Source: an uncultured Collinsella sp.
Lineage (GTDB): Bacteria > Actinomycetota > Coriobacteriia > Coriobacteriales > Coriobacteriaceae
DNA: 30,753 bases
Direction of reading: 5' to 3'
NCBI GenBank assembly: GCA_902475785.1
Contig: CABSAN010000023.1
Coordinates: 1-30,753 of the forward strand
Shown: in pieces, positions 1 to 8,038 of the stretch
Position numbering within the stretch: the stretch's first letter is position 1
Layout: every line of letters starts with the position of its first letter
The notes under the pieces: model-generated
Databases searched by the model: none
Told to the model about the DNA's origin: nothing
Seen by the model: only the letters and a program-made list of their open reading frames with translations
Position numbers and translations under genes: made by a program

Positions 1-71
1 ACAAAAAGACGTGCGCTGCACTTAAGGGCGTAGACAAAATCGCCGAAGACTTGGGCCGCGGTATTCATTAG
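1..71 (+). CDS. 3' end of an upstream gene (partial)
   Basis: An open frame enters from the left edge and ends at TAG (69-71). It reads KKTCAALKGVDKIAEDLGRG followed by IH and stop, entering with two bases of a split codon. The composition (amphipathic, Lys/Ala/Leu-rich helix) is like a real C-terminal helix. The gap to the next start is about 100 bases, so it could belong to the same transcript. The family cannot be named from 23 residues; a C-terminal helix of a flavodoxin or FMN-reductase-like protein is possible but is only a guess from the flavoenzyme that follows. Confidence 0.5.
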   Translation, partial: KKTCAALKGVDKIAEDLGRGIH

Positions 72-173
72 CCGACCGGCGTTTGGGTATGTTTGGCCGC
101 GGATACGGCGGTTGCTGATACGATAAGTACGTTAGCAACTGCCGCCGAGCGGCTCAAACGAAAGGAACCCTGT

Positions 174-2123
174 ATGGAGTCCTCCGCCTATCCGATGCTC
201 TTTAGCCCGATCAAGGTCGGTACGACCGAGGTCAAGAACCGCGTCTTTATGCCGCCGGTGTCCACCAACCTGGCCGATCATGGCTATGTGACCGACGATT
301 TGGTCGATCATTACCGTGCCCGTGCCAAGGGCGGCGTGGGCCTCATCATCACCGAGGTCGTGACGGTCGAGCCCACCTATACCTATCTGCCGGGCGACAT
401 GTGCTGCTACGACGACACGTTTATCCCCGGCTGGGAAAAGCTCGCCGCCGCCGTGCATGAGTACGGCTGCAAGATTATGCCGCAGCTCTTCCACCCTGCC
501 TACATGGCCTTCAACATTCCGGGCACGCCGCGCTTGATCGCTCCGTCCTTTGTGGGCCCGTCCTATGCCCGCGAGGCGCCGCGCCCCATCACGGTCGACG
601 AGATTCACGAGCTCACGCATCAGTTTGGCGACGCTGCCGTGCGTATGCAGAAGGCTGGCGTCGATGGCGTCGAGGTCCATGCGGCACACGCCCACGGCAT
701 GCTCGGCGGCTTTTTGACCCCGCTCTACAACAAGCGCACCGACGAGTACGGCGGCTCGCTCGACGCTCGCATGCGCTTCTTGCTCGAGGTCATCGCCGAG
801 ATTCGTGAGCGCTGCGGCAAGGACTTTATCATCGACGTCCGCATCTCGGGCGATGAGTACACCGATGGCGGCCTGACCCTCAACGACATGATCTACGTCT
901 CGCGTCGCCTGGAGAAGGCCGGCGTCGACATGATTCATGTGTCGGGCGGTACCACCATCAAGCGCGGCTCCGCGATTCCCGCCGCCGGTACGCAGCAGGC
1001 CTCGCACGCCGCCTGCTCGCGCGAGATTAAGAAGCACGTCAACATTCCCGTCGCCACGGTCGGCCGCATCAATGAGGCCTGGATTGCCGAGGAGCTGATC
1101 GAGGACGGTGCTGCCGACATCTGCATGATGGGCCGCGCCAATCTGTGCGATGCCGAGTTCTGCAACAAGGCCGCTGCCGGCAACGCCGACGACATCCGTC
1201 CCTGCATCGGTTGTCTGCGCTGCCTGAACGGCATCATGTTTGGCAAGCGCATCTCCTGCACCGTCAACCCGGACGTGGAGCGCGACGAGGCCGGCTACGA
1301 GCCTGCCGCCGAGGCCAAGAACGTACTGGTTGTGGGCGCCGGTCCCGCGGGCATGGAGGCGGCGTTCATTGCCACCAAGCGCGGTCACAACGTGGTGCTC
1401 GTGGATAAGCAGGACGAGCCGGGCGGCGAGATGCGTATCGCAGCCGTTCCGCCGGCAAAGCAGGAACTCACCCGCGTGATCAAGTATCAGTATCGTCGCC
1501 TGGCCGAGGCCGGCGTGAAGTGCGTATTTGGCACCGAGCTTACTGCCGAGGACATTCAGCGTGACTACGCCGGCTACGAGGTCGTCCTAGCTTATGGCGC
1601 CGAGCCCATCGCTCCGGCCTTCATGCAGGGCTTTAAGCAGGTTATGACGGCTGACGACCTGCTGGGTGGCAAGGCGTTCCCGGGCAAGAAGATCGTTATC
1701 GTGGGCGGCGGCACCGTTGGCTGCGAGACGGCCGATTACTTGGCCCCGTTGGTCAATGACCTCTCGCCGGCCAATCGCGATGTCACCGTTATCGAGATGA
1801 CCAAGACGCTCGCCGCCAACGAGGGCGGTGCCGGTCGCGCGGTGCTCATCACGCGCATGCTCTCCAAGGGCGTCCATGTGCTGACTGAGGCTAAGGTGAC
1901 CGAGATTACCGAGGACACCATCAGCTACGAAAAGGACGGCGAGGTCCACACCATCACCGGTGCCGATACGCTGGTGCTTGCCATGGGCTATCGTCCCAAT
2001 ACCAAGTTGGCCGACGACCTTGCCGCTGCCGGCGTTACCACCCACGTGCTGGGCGACGCCAACAAGTGCGGCAACATCCGCGATGCCATCGGCGACGGCT
2101 ACAAGGTTGCCTGCGAGCTCTAG
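174..2123 (+). CDS. Old Yellow Enzyme / 2,4-dienoyl-CoA reductase-type FMN/FAD/4Fe-4S oxidoreductase
   Basis: This 649-residue protein has the architecture of the 2,4-dienoyl-CoA reductase, 2-enoate reductase and bile-acid BaiCD/BaiH group. Residues about 5-360 form an FMN-binding TIM barrel, with the family segment HAHGMLGGFLTPLYNKRTDE. A cysteine cluster follows (CIGCLRC, then another Cys about 12 residues later) that should hold a 4Fe-4S centre. The C-terminal half has two dinucleotide-binding motifs, VVGAGPAGMEAA for FAD and IVGGGTVGCETA for NAD(P)H. It should reduce an activated C=C bond (enoate, enone or dienoyl-CoA) in the cytoplasm; the substrate cannot be read from sequence. ATG 174 is chosen because GAAAGGA lies a few bases upstream; the frame stays open back to a TTG at 93, but that has no ribosome site. 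A terminator follows, and the next gene is a GntR regulator that may control it. Confidence 0.9.
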   Translation: MESSAYPMLFSPIKVGTTEVKNRVFMPPVSTNLADHGYVTDDLVDHYRARAKGGVGLIITEVVTVEPTYTYLPGDMCCYDDTFIPGWEKLAAAVHEYGCKIMPQLFHPAYMAFNIPGTPRLIAPSFVGPSYAREAPRPITVDEIHELTHQFGDAAVRMQKAGVDGVEVHAAHAHGMLGGFLTPLYNKRTDEYGGSLDARMRFLLEVIAEIRERCGKDFIIDVRISGDEYTDGGLTLNDMIYVSRRLEKAGVDMIHVSGGTTIKRGSAIPAAGTQQASHAACSREIKKHVNIPVATVGRINEAWIAEELIEDGAADICMMGRANLCDAEFCNKAAAGNADDIRPCIGCLRCLNGIMFGKRISCTVNPDVERDEAGYEPAAEAKNVLVVGAGPAGMEAAFIATKRGHNVVLVDKQDEPGGEMRIAAVPPAKQELTRVIKYQYRRLAEAGVKCVFGTELTAEDIQRDYAGYEVVLAYGAEPIAPAFMQGFKQVMTADDLLGGKAFPGKKIVIVGGGTVGCETADYLAPLVNDLSPANRDVTVIEMTKTLAANEGGAGRAVLITRMLSKGVHVLTEAKVTEITEDTISYEKDGEVHTITGADTLVLAMGYRPNTKLADDLAAAGVTTHVLGDANKCGNIRDAIGDGYKVACEL

Positions 2124-2176
2124 TTAATCCCTTGGTGCATGGGGCCAGGTGTCTCTGTGCCATCCGATAGCAAAAC

Positions 2177-2220
2177 AGCGGCGGCGTCCCGGGTTTCGGG
2201 ATGCCGCCGCTTGCTCTTGT
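2177..2220 (+). terminator. Rho-independent terminator after the flavoenzyme gene
   Basis: A G+C-rich hairpin with arms AGCGGCGGCGTCCCG and CGGGATGCCGCCGCT (one G-T pair) and a short GGTTT loop, followed by TTGCTCTTGT. It lies about 55 bases past the stop of the flavoenzyme gene and separates it from the GntR regulator. Confidence 0.8.
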
Positions 2221-2329
2221 GATTCTGGCGACGCGAGCGCGCCCTATTTCACCGCAACTGAGGAGATAGGGGATGCGATAGTATTGCATGGTGATATTCG
2301 ACAAACCGTGGGCTTCATCCGAGGGCTTT

Positions 2330-3022
2330 ATGGAACAACACCAGCATTATCAGAGCCTGCAAGATCAGGCATACAACGCATTGCGCTCCAAGATCATCTA
2401 TGCCGAGCTCAAGCCCGGCACGCGCCTTTCGGCGATTGGTCTGGAAAAGGAGACGGGAATCGGGCGCACGCCCATTCGCGAATCCTTTGTGCGCCTGCGC
2501 GAGCAGGAGCTGGTCGAAACACGTCCCAAAAGCGGCACCTACGTTTCTAAGATCAGCATGGAACACGCCGAGAATGCCTGTTTCTTGCGCGAAAAGCTCG
2601 AAAGAAGCGTACTCATTAAATGTTGTTCGGCTGCTACGCCCGAGCAAAAGCAGCGGCTTGAGCAGATTCTTGCCGAGTCCGAGTCGCTCGACCATGGCGA
2701 AACGCGTCGCTTTTTCGACCTGGACAACCTGTTCCATGAGACGTGTTTTGCGATTGCCGGCCGTCACATGTTGTGGGATTGGATGAAGAGCGTCAATACG
2801 CACTTTGAGCGATACAACTGGTTGCGTATGGTGTCGCAGGATCTGGACTGGGAGCCGATCCGTGGGCAGCATCGCCGGATTCTCGAGGCCATTAAGAAGG
2901 GCGATACCGACACGGCGAGCTATCTGGCAGAGACGCATTTGCATCTAATGCCCGAGGAGCAGGGTCCGGTTATTGCCTTGCATCCCGACTACTTTGAGCT
3001 GTCCAAAGACTCGAATATCTAG
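2330..3022 (+). CDS. GntR-family transcriptional regulator, FadR/FCD subfamily
   Basis: A 230-residue DNA-binding regulator. Residues about 8-70 form a GntR winged helix with the typical LKPGTRLS, GRTPIRES and VRLREQELVE elements and the wing SGTYVS. Residues about 80-215 form an all-helical FCD ligand-binding domain; DLDNLFHE and the later His residues (FERYNW, GQHRRILE, ETHLHL) fit the metal/carboxylate-binding pocket of that fold. Start choice: ATG 2330 has GAGGG just upstream and gives a normal N-terminus. ATG 2288 is in frame, adds 14 residues and has a more distant AGGGGATG. FCD regulators usually sense small organic acids and often control adjacent catabolic enzymes, so the flavoenzyme upstream is a plausible target, by inference. 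Confidence 0.88.
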   Translation: MEQHQHYQSLQDQAYNALRSKIIYAELKPGTRLSAIGLEKETGIGRTPIRESFVRLREQELVETRPKSGTYVSKISMEHAENACFLREKLERSVLIKCCSAATPEQKQRLEQILAESESLDHGETRRFFDLDNLFHETCFAIAGRHMLWDWMKSVNTHFERYNWLRMVSQDLDWEPIRGQHRRILEAIKKGDTDTASYLAETHLHLMPEEQGPVIALHPDYFELSKDSNI

Positions 3023-3046
3023 CCCATCATCGCATCTGCTCGAGAC

Positions 3047-3080
3047 GCAAAAACGATGCTACTCACCTACAGCGTTTTGC
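3047..3080. promoter_or_regulatory. Imperfect inverted repeat between the GntR and LacI genes
   Basis: GCAAAAACG (3047-3055) and CGTTTTGC (3073-3080) are complementary apart from one extra A, about 68 bases upstream of the LacI-type start. It could be an autoregulatory operator or a weak hairpin; there is no T-run to make it a convincing terminator. Low confidence. Confidence 0.25.
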
Positions 3081-3147
3081 AACCGAGATTTTTAAAAAAA
3101 TGCCTAAAATGGCTCAGACCGCCGACAAATGGGAAACGGGGTGCGCT

Positions 3148-4170
3148 ATGGCGCAGATGAGAATCAAGGACATTGCCGCCGAGGCGGGTGTGAGCCCGGC
3201 CACGGTCTCGCGCTATCTCAATAACCGCCCCGGGCAAATGACCGAGGAAACCCGTGCTCGCATCGCGGCGGTTATCGAGCGCACCGGCTATCGCCCGCGT
3301 GCCGCCGCGCGCAATCTGCGCAGCTCGCGCACCAACCTCATCGGCGTGATTTTGGCCGACATCGCCAACCCGTTCTCGAGCGCCATGCTCGAAGGACTTT
3401 CCGCCAGTGCCGCCGCGCGCGGCTGCTCGCTTATGACGGCCATTAGTGGCAACGACCCCGCTAAGGAAGCGGAGTCGCTCACCAGACTTATCGATGCCGG
3501 CGTGGACGGCCTGGTCGTCAACACCTGCGGAGGTAATGACGAGGCGATCGCCGCGGTAGTGGGACGTCTGCCCGTTGTGCTGCTCGACCGCGATGTTGCC
3601 GACGGCGGTGTCGATCTGGTGACATCGAACAACCGTGAGCTGGTCGCCGGGTTGGTAGACGCCCTGGCCGCTGCGGGCAGCGAGCGCCTGTGCCTGCTCA
3701 CCGAGGCAAGCGACGATAGTCCCGTGCGTCGAGAGCGCGCTGACGCCTTTACCGACGAGCTTTCGCGCCGCGGCCTTGCCGGCGAGGTTGTCACCCTGGG
3801 CGACGGTGGCGCCACGGGCATCGGCCGCTTGGACGAGACCATGCGTGACTATGCTGGTAAAAAGCTCGGCCTCATTGCCGTCAACGGCCTGGTCTTCCTG
3901 CGTCTGACCGAGGCACTGGCGCAGCTTGGTCCCTCGTTGCCGGCTGGTCTCAGAATCGCGACGTTTGACGATTACCCCTGGAACCACGTGCTCTTTGGCG
4001 GTGTGACCACGGCCGCGCAAGACACCCTTACCATCGCCGAGTGCGTGGTCGAGCGCCTCTCCGAGCGCATTGACGTTGTTACCACTACGGTGGGCGAGGC
4101 CGCAAAGCTGGCGCCCAAACGCATCGAGATTCCCGGCCACATCGAACATCGCGCATCAACCTCGCGCTAA
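3148..4170 (+). CDS. LacI-family transcriptional regulator
   Basis: A 340-residue repressor of normal LacI/PurR length. Residues about 3-55 hold the LacI helix-turn-helix with IKDIAAEAGVSPATVSRYLN and the hinge region ending NLRSSRTNLIGVIL. The rest is a periplasmic-binding-protein-like sensor: DIANPFSSAMLEGL, GVDGLVVN and VVLLDRDVADGGVDLVTSNN are recognisable LacI-family segments. The C-terminal subdomain is rather divergent (for example ATFDDYPWNHVLFGGVTT), so the effector cannot be assigned, though a sugar or nucleoside is usual. ATG 3148 is chosen because it starts immediately before the HTH with a purine-rich GGGAAACGGGG upstream; ATG 3100 would add 16 residues with no ribosome site. The gene stands alone ahead of the glutamine synthetase homologue, with no obvious sugar transporter nearby. 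Confidence 0.88.
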   Translation: MAQMRIKDIAAEAGVSPATVSRYLNNRPGQMTEETRARIAAVIERTGYRPRAAARNLRSSRTNLIGVILADIANPFSSAMLEGLSASAAARGCSLMTAISGNDPAKEAESLTRLIDAGVDGLVVNTCGGNDEAIAAVVGRLPVVLLDRDVADGGVDLVTSNNRELVAGLVDALAAAGSERLCLLTEASDDSPVRRERADAFTDELSRRGLAGEVVTLGDGGATGIGRLDETMRDYAGKKLGLIAVNGLVFLRLTEALAQLGPSLPAGLRIATFDDYPWNHVLFGGVTTAAQDTLTIAECVVERLSERIDVVTTTVGEAAKLAPKRIEIPGHIEHRASTSR

Positions 4171-4244
4171 CCATTCGTTCGCAACTGCCTGTTCGCGCAC
4201 GTTTTTTGAGCGCTTGATACGCTTTAACCCTGCGGAAACATTTT

Positions 4245-4265
4245 TCTGCGATAGTATCTGCGATA
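4245..4265 (+). promoter_or_regulatory. Direct 9-bp repeats upstream of the glutamine synthetase homologue
   Basis: TCTGCGATA occurs twice with a 12-base period (4245-4253 and 4257-4265), about 40-60 bases before the ATG. It follows an imperfect dyad, GCGGAAA-cat-TTTTCTGC. Spaced direct repeats of this size are typical of OmpR-type binding sites, so this is a candidate site for the GlnR-like protein encoded downstream. This is inference from spacing only; I do not see a clean match to the actinobacterial GlnR box. Confidence 0.3.
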
Positions 4266-4304
4266 TAGACCAGTCGAAACCCGCCCGAAAGAAAGGGGAA
4301 CGAC

Positions 4305-5642
4305 ATGAACCAGCAGAACATCGATTACGTACTCCGCTCCGTAGAGCAGCGTGACATCCGCTTTGTGCGTCTGTGGTTTGTCGACATTCTCGGCCGCCTC
4401 AAGAACTTTGCCATTAGCCCCGAGGACCTCGAGGTCGCTTTTGAGGAGGGTATTGGCTTTGACGGCTCGGCCATCGAGGGCTTTGCCACGCCCGAGGAAG
4501 CCGACATGCTGGCATTCCCCGATGCTTCGACCTTCCAGATTTTGCCGTGGCGTCCGAGCCACAACGGCGTCGCCCGCGTGTTCTGCGACGTGTGCACCCC
4601 CGACCGCAAGCCGTTTGCCGGCGATCCGCGCGATGCGTTGCGCCGCATGTTCTATAAGGCCGAGAAGGCTGGCTACCTGCTCAACGTGGGCGCCGAGCTG
4701 GAGTATTACTACTTCCCCGACGAGCACACCCCCGAGCCGCTCGACAACGTGGGCTACTTCGATCTTTCGGTGAGCGATGCCGCTCGCGACCTGCGCCGCA
4801 ACACGGTCCTCACGCTCGAGAAGATGTCCGTGCCCGTGGAGTACACCTTCCACGCCGCCGGCCGCTCGCAGCACGGCATGAGCCTGCGCCACGCCGAGGC
4901 CCTGAGCATGTCCGACGCCATCACCACGGCCAAACTCATCATTAAGCAGCAGGCTTACGAGAGCGGGTGCCACGCCTCCTTTATGCCCAAGCCGTTGGCG
5001 GGCGAGGACGGCAGCGCTATGTTCCTGTGCCAGTCGCTATTCGACCACGACGGCAACAACGTCTTTTGGGGCGAGGACGACGAGAAGTACCACCTCTCCG
5101 ATATCGCCAAGCACTACATGGCCGGCATCTTGGCGCACGCGCGCGAGATCAGCGCCATCACTAACCCCACGGTCAACTCGTACAAGCGCATCACCACGGG
5201 CGGCGACTCCGTGCCGCAGTACGCCACGTGGGGCCTGCGCAACCGCGCGAGTATGGTCCGCATTCCGGTCTACAAGCCCGGCAAGCAGCTGTCCACGCGC
5301 ATCGAGCTTCGCAGCCCCGACCCCATGGCCAACCCGTACCTGGTCAACGCCGTCACGCTGGCGGCTGGTCTGGACGGCATCGAGCGCAAGCTGGAGCTCC
5401 CGCCCGAGGCCACGGCCGAGACGCTCAAGCTTACCGACCGCCAGATGGTCGAGGCCGGCTACACGCCGCTGCCGCGCTCGCTCAAAGAGGCGCTCGACGT
5501 GTTTGAGGACTCGCAGTTTATGAAGGATGCCCTCGGCGAGCACATCCACAGCTTCTTCCTCAAAAAGAAGCGCGACGAGTGGCATAAGTTTGAGTCTACG
5601 ATCACCGAGTGGGAGATCAAGCACTACCTGGCGAACTCCTAA
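4305..5642 (+). CDS. Type I glutamine synthetase homologue with altered metal-ligand residues
   Basis: The 445 residues align end to end with type I-alpha glutamine synthetases such as Bacillus GlnA (444 residues). These make glutamine from glutamate, ammonia and ATP as cytoplasmic dodecamers. Conserved parts: FDGSAIEGF (51-59), ELE (131-133), CHASFMPKPLAGEDGS (222-237), NPTVNSYKR (287-295), NRASMVRIP and RIELRSPDPMANPYL. Against the Bacillus and E. coli proteins several catalytic positions differ: the two n1 ligand glutamates become Ala184 and Gly191, the n2 histidine of GSGMH becomes Phe240 in GSAMF, and the flap glutamate aligns with Asp301. The first stretch aligns without gaps, so misalignment is unlikely. 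There is no adenylylation segment, as expected for the alpha type. ATG 4305 has AAAGGGGAA upstream. The GlnR-like gene begins 50 bases later with no terminator between, suggesting an operon. The enzyme may be inactive, altered in specificity, or regulatory. Confidence 0.9.
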   Translation: MNQQNIDYVLRSVEQRDIRFVRLWFVDILGRLKNFAISPEDLEVAFEEGIGFDGSAIEGFATPEEADMLAFPDASTFQILPWRPSHNGVARVFCDVCTPDRKPFAGDPRDALRRMFYKAEKAGYLLNVGAELEYYYFPDEHTPEPLDNVGYFDLSVSDAARDLRRNTVLTLEKMSVPVEYTFHAAGRSQHGMSLRHAEALSMSDAITTAKLIIKQQAYESGCHASFMPKPLAGEDGSAMFLCQSLFDHDGNNVFWGEDDEKYHLSDIAKHYMAGILAHAREISAITNPTVNSYKRITTGGDSVPQYATWGLRNRASMVRIPVYKPGKQLSTRIELRSPDPMANPYLVNAVTLAAGLDGIERKLELPPEATAETLKLTDRQMVEAGYTPLPRSLKEALDVFEDSQFMKDALGEHIHSFFLKKKRDEWHKFESTITEWEIKHYLANS

Positions 5643-5692
5643 TCGCGCTGGTTCGTTCCAGTACGATTGAGCTCATTTCTTTGGAGGCCGAT

Positions 5693-6355
5693 ATGTCCGA
5701 AAAGAGTGCCCTGTTCATGGCGCGCACGACGCGCTTCCACGAGTTTGCCCGCAGCTTGACGACCACCCTGGGTGTCGAGGTGAGCCTGGCAACCCCCGAT
5801 TCGCCGACTGCGGCGCACGACTTTGACCTGCTGATCCTCGATTCCGACGGCATCCGCAGCGACCGCATCGATCAGATTGCCAAGTGGCTTGACGATCGCG
5901 GCGGCGTCCCCATGTTGGTGATCGTCGACGACGAGGCGCTCGGCACCCTGCGCCTGCCCAATCACGCGCATGCCGACTTTGTATGCCCCACGGCGACGCC
6001 CAACGAACTCAAGGCTCGCGCGCAGCGCCTGATGGGCGAGGAGGAGACCGTCGCCGCCGACGATGTGCTCAACATCGATAACCTCGAGATCAACCTGGCC
6101 ACCTACCAGGTGACGCTCGATGATGAGCCCATCGACCTGACGCTGATGGAGTACTCGCTGCTGAGCTTTTTGGCGACGCACCCCAACCGCGCCTACAGCC
6201 GCGAGGTGCTGCTGCACCGCGTGTGGGGCTTTGAGTACTGCGGCGGCACGCGCACCGTCGACGTGCACATTCGACGCATCCGCTCCAAGGTGGGTCCGCA
6301 GATCGCGGCGCACATCACCACTGTCCGCGGCGTGGGCTATCTGTTTAAGGACTAG
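5693..6355 (+). CDS. OmpR-type winged-helix regulator, GlnR-like with atypical receiver
   Basis: A 220-residue regulator. The C-terminal part (about 120-220) is an OmpR/PhoB winged helix with DLTLMEYSLLSFLATHPNRA and GGTRTVDVHIRRIRSKVG, ending TTVRGVGYLFKD; this closely resembles actinobacterial GlnR, the orphan nitrogen regulator. The N-terminal domain is receiver-like but degenerate. The acidic pair that should follow strand 1 is missing (SALFMARTTRF), and the usual lysine near strand 5 is replaced in DFVCPTATP, although an Asp remains in DLLILDSDG. No histidine kinase gene is nearby, which fits an orphan, phosphorylation-independent mode. ATG 5693 has TTGGAGG at ideal spacing. Its position directly after a glutamine synthetase homologue supports a nitrogen-related role, but the GlnR assignment is by similarity and context only. 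Confidence 0.85.
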   Translation: MSEKSALFMARTTRFHEFARSLTTTLGVEVSLATPDSPTAAHDFDLLILDSDGIRSDRIDQIAKWLDDRGGVPMLVIVDDEALGTLRLPNHAHADFVCPTATPNELKARAQRLMGEEETVAADDVLNIDNLEINLATYQVTLDDEPIDLTLMEYSLLSFLATHPNRAYSREVLLHRVWGFEYCGGTRTVDVHIRRIRSKVGPQIAAHITTVRGVGYLFKD

Positions 6356-6378
6356 CAAGTAAATAGAGGGCAATGTGA

Positions 6379-6410
6379 GGGTACCGGAGATTTCTCCAGT
6401 ACCCTTTTCT
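6379..6410 (+). terminator. Rho-independent terminator after the GlnR-like gene
   Basis: GGGTACCGGAG and CTCCAGTACCC pair with one C/A mismatch around a short ATTT loop, followed by TTTTCT. It starts 23 bases after the stop codon and ends the glutamine synthetase homologue/GlnR-like unit. Sequence to its right is clearly lower in G+C. Confidence 0.85.
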
Positions 6411-6539
6411 CGTTTAGGGCGAAAAGAAGACCTTTCACCGATTAAAAGTGTGTCAGTAAAAACAATATCAAACGTATAACACTATCTAGCGAATATCATT
6501 TAGTTACCGTATCTCCCTACTACACGGATGGAGGAAGAA

Positions 6540-7670
6540 ATGCGTTATTCGAGAAAGGTGATTGTCGGATTCATAGTGTTGCTTGCCGCCCTGATGTCTC
6601 CAAGGTTGGTTTTTGGAGACGACGACTTGGTCCGTGTCACACCGCAAATAGCTGTGGAGCAAGCGCAGGCTTTCTTTGATGATGTATCGGATGAGCCGGT
6701 GACCGCTTGTGACCCAGTAAAAATGGTGAATTCCGATGGGGAATCAATCGGGTATATCGTTCGTGCGAAGCGGGATGACGTTAACTATGGCTACGTCGTA
6801 TTTGATTCAGAGCGATCTTGGTGGATCAGCGAATACTGCTTGGCTCCGAACGCTCTTTTACCTATCGAGAGTGCAAGCGAAGAAATTGCACTCCTCGCAT
6901 CCTCGGATAACGTCGTTGCGTTAAAGATTGACGAGCTAACTGTTGGCGTTGCCGACTTAGATAAAAACATTGTTTTAGACGCAAGTGGAAAAAAAGTACC
7001 AAATAAATTGTCCTCGGGAGGCAATCGCAGCGGATCGCCGGAACATTTCGATGACGTTTTTGTATCTGCCAAGGATTTGTATAAACAGGGATATGTTGTT
7101 GATGCGAGCAAAACGGTTTCGGGAATAATAACGCCAACGCAAACAGAAGTTATCAAAGAAACGGGGACTTATGCTTGCGCTGTTTCGGCAATGTTTGCAG
7201 TTAGCAGTCACTATGTGACTTTGAACCGCCTTAAATTGTCCGATTTATACTCGGAGCTTTGGAGGCTGTCGGGGACATGGGAAGAAGAAGGAGGAAAGAA
7301 ATATGATCAAGCGACTGGTCTGTACTTTACTCAAGGCAAGACTTCTCCTGACAAACCCGCTCCGGCCTTAAAGGAGTTTTGTGCAAGACGAGGCAAGGAG
7401 CTTGAGACGTCATTCGTTTGGTATCCGTCATGGGATTCCTTTAGGGTGAATACCGACTCGGGGAATCTGAGTATTTTCTCTGGAAGGCTCCGGTCAAATG
7501 GCAGCGGGCACGCAATGGCAGTTGTGGGCTACGTGGCAATGCATAACACATACTCGAATGCCAAGAAGTACCTGCTTGTTGTTTGGAATGGATGGACAAA
7601 CCAGCTACAGTTTCTTCCATATGACGTATCAATTTACACGTCTCACGATGGCACATATTGCAAGGGTTGA
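6540..7670 (+). CDS. Exported papain-fold cysteine peptidase-like protein
   Basis: A 376-residue protein with an N-terminal signal peptide: RYSRK, then a hydrophobic stretch VIVGFIVLLAALM and cleavage near VFG-DD. Residues about 25-95 resemble a pro-domain of streptopain-like peptidases (TPQIAVEQAQAFF, IGYIVRAKR, NYGYVVFDSE). The C-terminal half carries a Cys-His-Asn arrangement in the correct order: Cys213 in TYACAVSAMF, His324 in NGSGHAMAVVGYV and Asn350 in VVWNGWTN. This suggests a C10/C39-like papain fold acting outside the membrane; the substrate is unknown and activity is inferred. ATG 6540 is chosen over ATG 6528 because GAGGAAG sits directly before it. Codon use is visibly richer in A/T than the genes on either side, suggesting transfer. 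It overlaps or abuts the next gene, so the three genes to 8623 are probably one transcript. Confidence 0.7.
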   Translation: MRYSRKVIVGFIVLLAALMSPRLVFGDDDLVRVTPQIAVEQAQAFFDDVSDEPVTACDPVKMVNSDGESIGYIVRAKRDDVNYGYVVFDSERSWWISEYCLAPNALLPIESASEEIALLASSDNVVALKIDELTVGVADLDKNIVLDASGKKVPNKLSSGGNRSGSPEHFDDVFVSAKDLYKQGYVVDASKTVSGIITPTQTEVIKETGTYACAVSAMFAVSSHYVTLNRLKLSDLYSELWRLSGTWEEEGGKKYDQATGLYFTQGKTSPDKPAPALKEFCARRGKELETSFVWYPSWDSFRVNTDSGNLSIFSGRLRSNGSGHAMAVVGYVAMHNTYSNAKKYLLVVWNGWTNQLQFLPYDVSIYTSHDGTYCKG

Positions 7671-7678
7671 TTGTACTC

Positions 7679-8035
7679 GTGAACGGCGACAAGTTCATTC
7701 GAAGGGCAATGCTCCTATTGGTGCTTTCCTTTGCTTTGCTCACCGCAGCGAGCTTCTTTCTGTTAAGGGCGACTAATGGGGGAGAAAACGACACGGTTGT
7801 TGCAGTCGAGGTGCGTGCTCTATCGGATGTTCATAACGGGCAATTTGAGGCGCTTATGCCAAGTGGTTGCCGTAAGAGAATCGATATGCGCCGTAAGTCA
7901 AGTTCCGGATATGTCTCAGGGTTGAAAGCAGGTGATAAATGGATTCTAGTTTTTGTGGAAGATAAGGAACTTGACGGGACTGTTCTGTATCCCCATTCAG
8001 CTGAGAAAGTCAAATCAAGTAGACAAGGGGAATGA
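7679..8035 (+). CDS. Small membrane-anchored protein of unknown function
   Basis: A 118-residue protein with positive residues (GDKFIRR), one transmembrane segment (MLLLVLSFALLTAASFFLL) and an extracytoplasmic domain of about 80 residues. The domain is rich in short beta-like stretches (VVAVEVRALS, KWILVFVED, GTVLYPHSAEKV) and resembles a small OB-like barrel, but no family is recognised. The start is uncertain. GTG 7679 has AAGGG about 12 bases upstream; a TTG at 7667 overlaps the upstream TGA as TTGA; ATG 7709 would begin inside the membrane segment. The tight junction to both neighbours argues for co-expression with the peptidase-like protein and the next exported protein. Its layout, one membrane helix and a small beta domain, is like the protein at 11608-12009, though the two share little sequence. 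Confidence 0.6.
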   Translation: MNGDKFIRRAMLLLVLSFALLTAASFFLLRATNGGENDTVVAVEVRALSDVHNGQFEALMPSGCRKRIDMRRKSSSGYVSGLKAGDKWILVFVEDKELDGTVLYPHSAEKVKSSRQGE

Positions 8036-8038
8036 AGA

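Noticed and set aside
132..1388. Long minus-strand frame opposite the flavoenzyme gene
   Set aside because: It is the usual antisense shadow of a G+C-rich gene: His/Ala/Gly/Arg-rich with no family features, while the plus strand encodes a complete known enzyme.
2132..2165. A GGGGCCAGG core with partial TGGTGCA/TGTGCCA symmetry, reminiscent of the 20180 hairpin
   Set aside because: Only the core is shared and the arms do not pair well; the real terminator follows at 2177.
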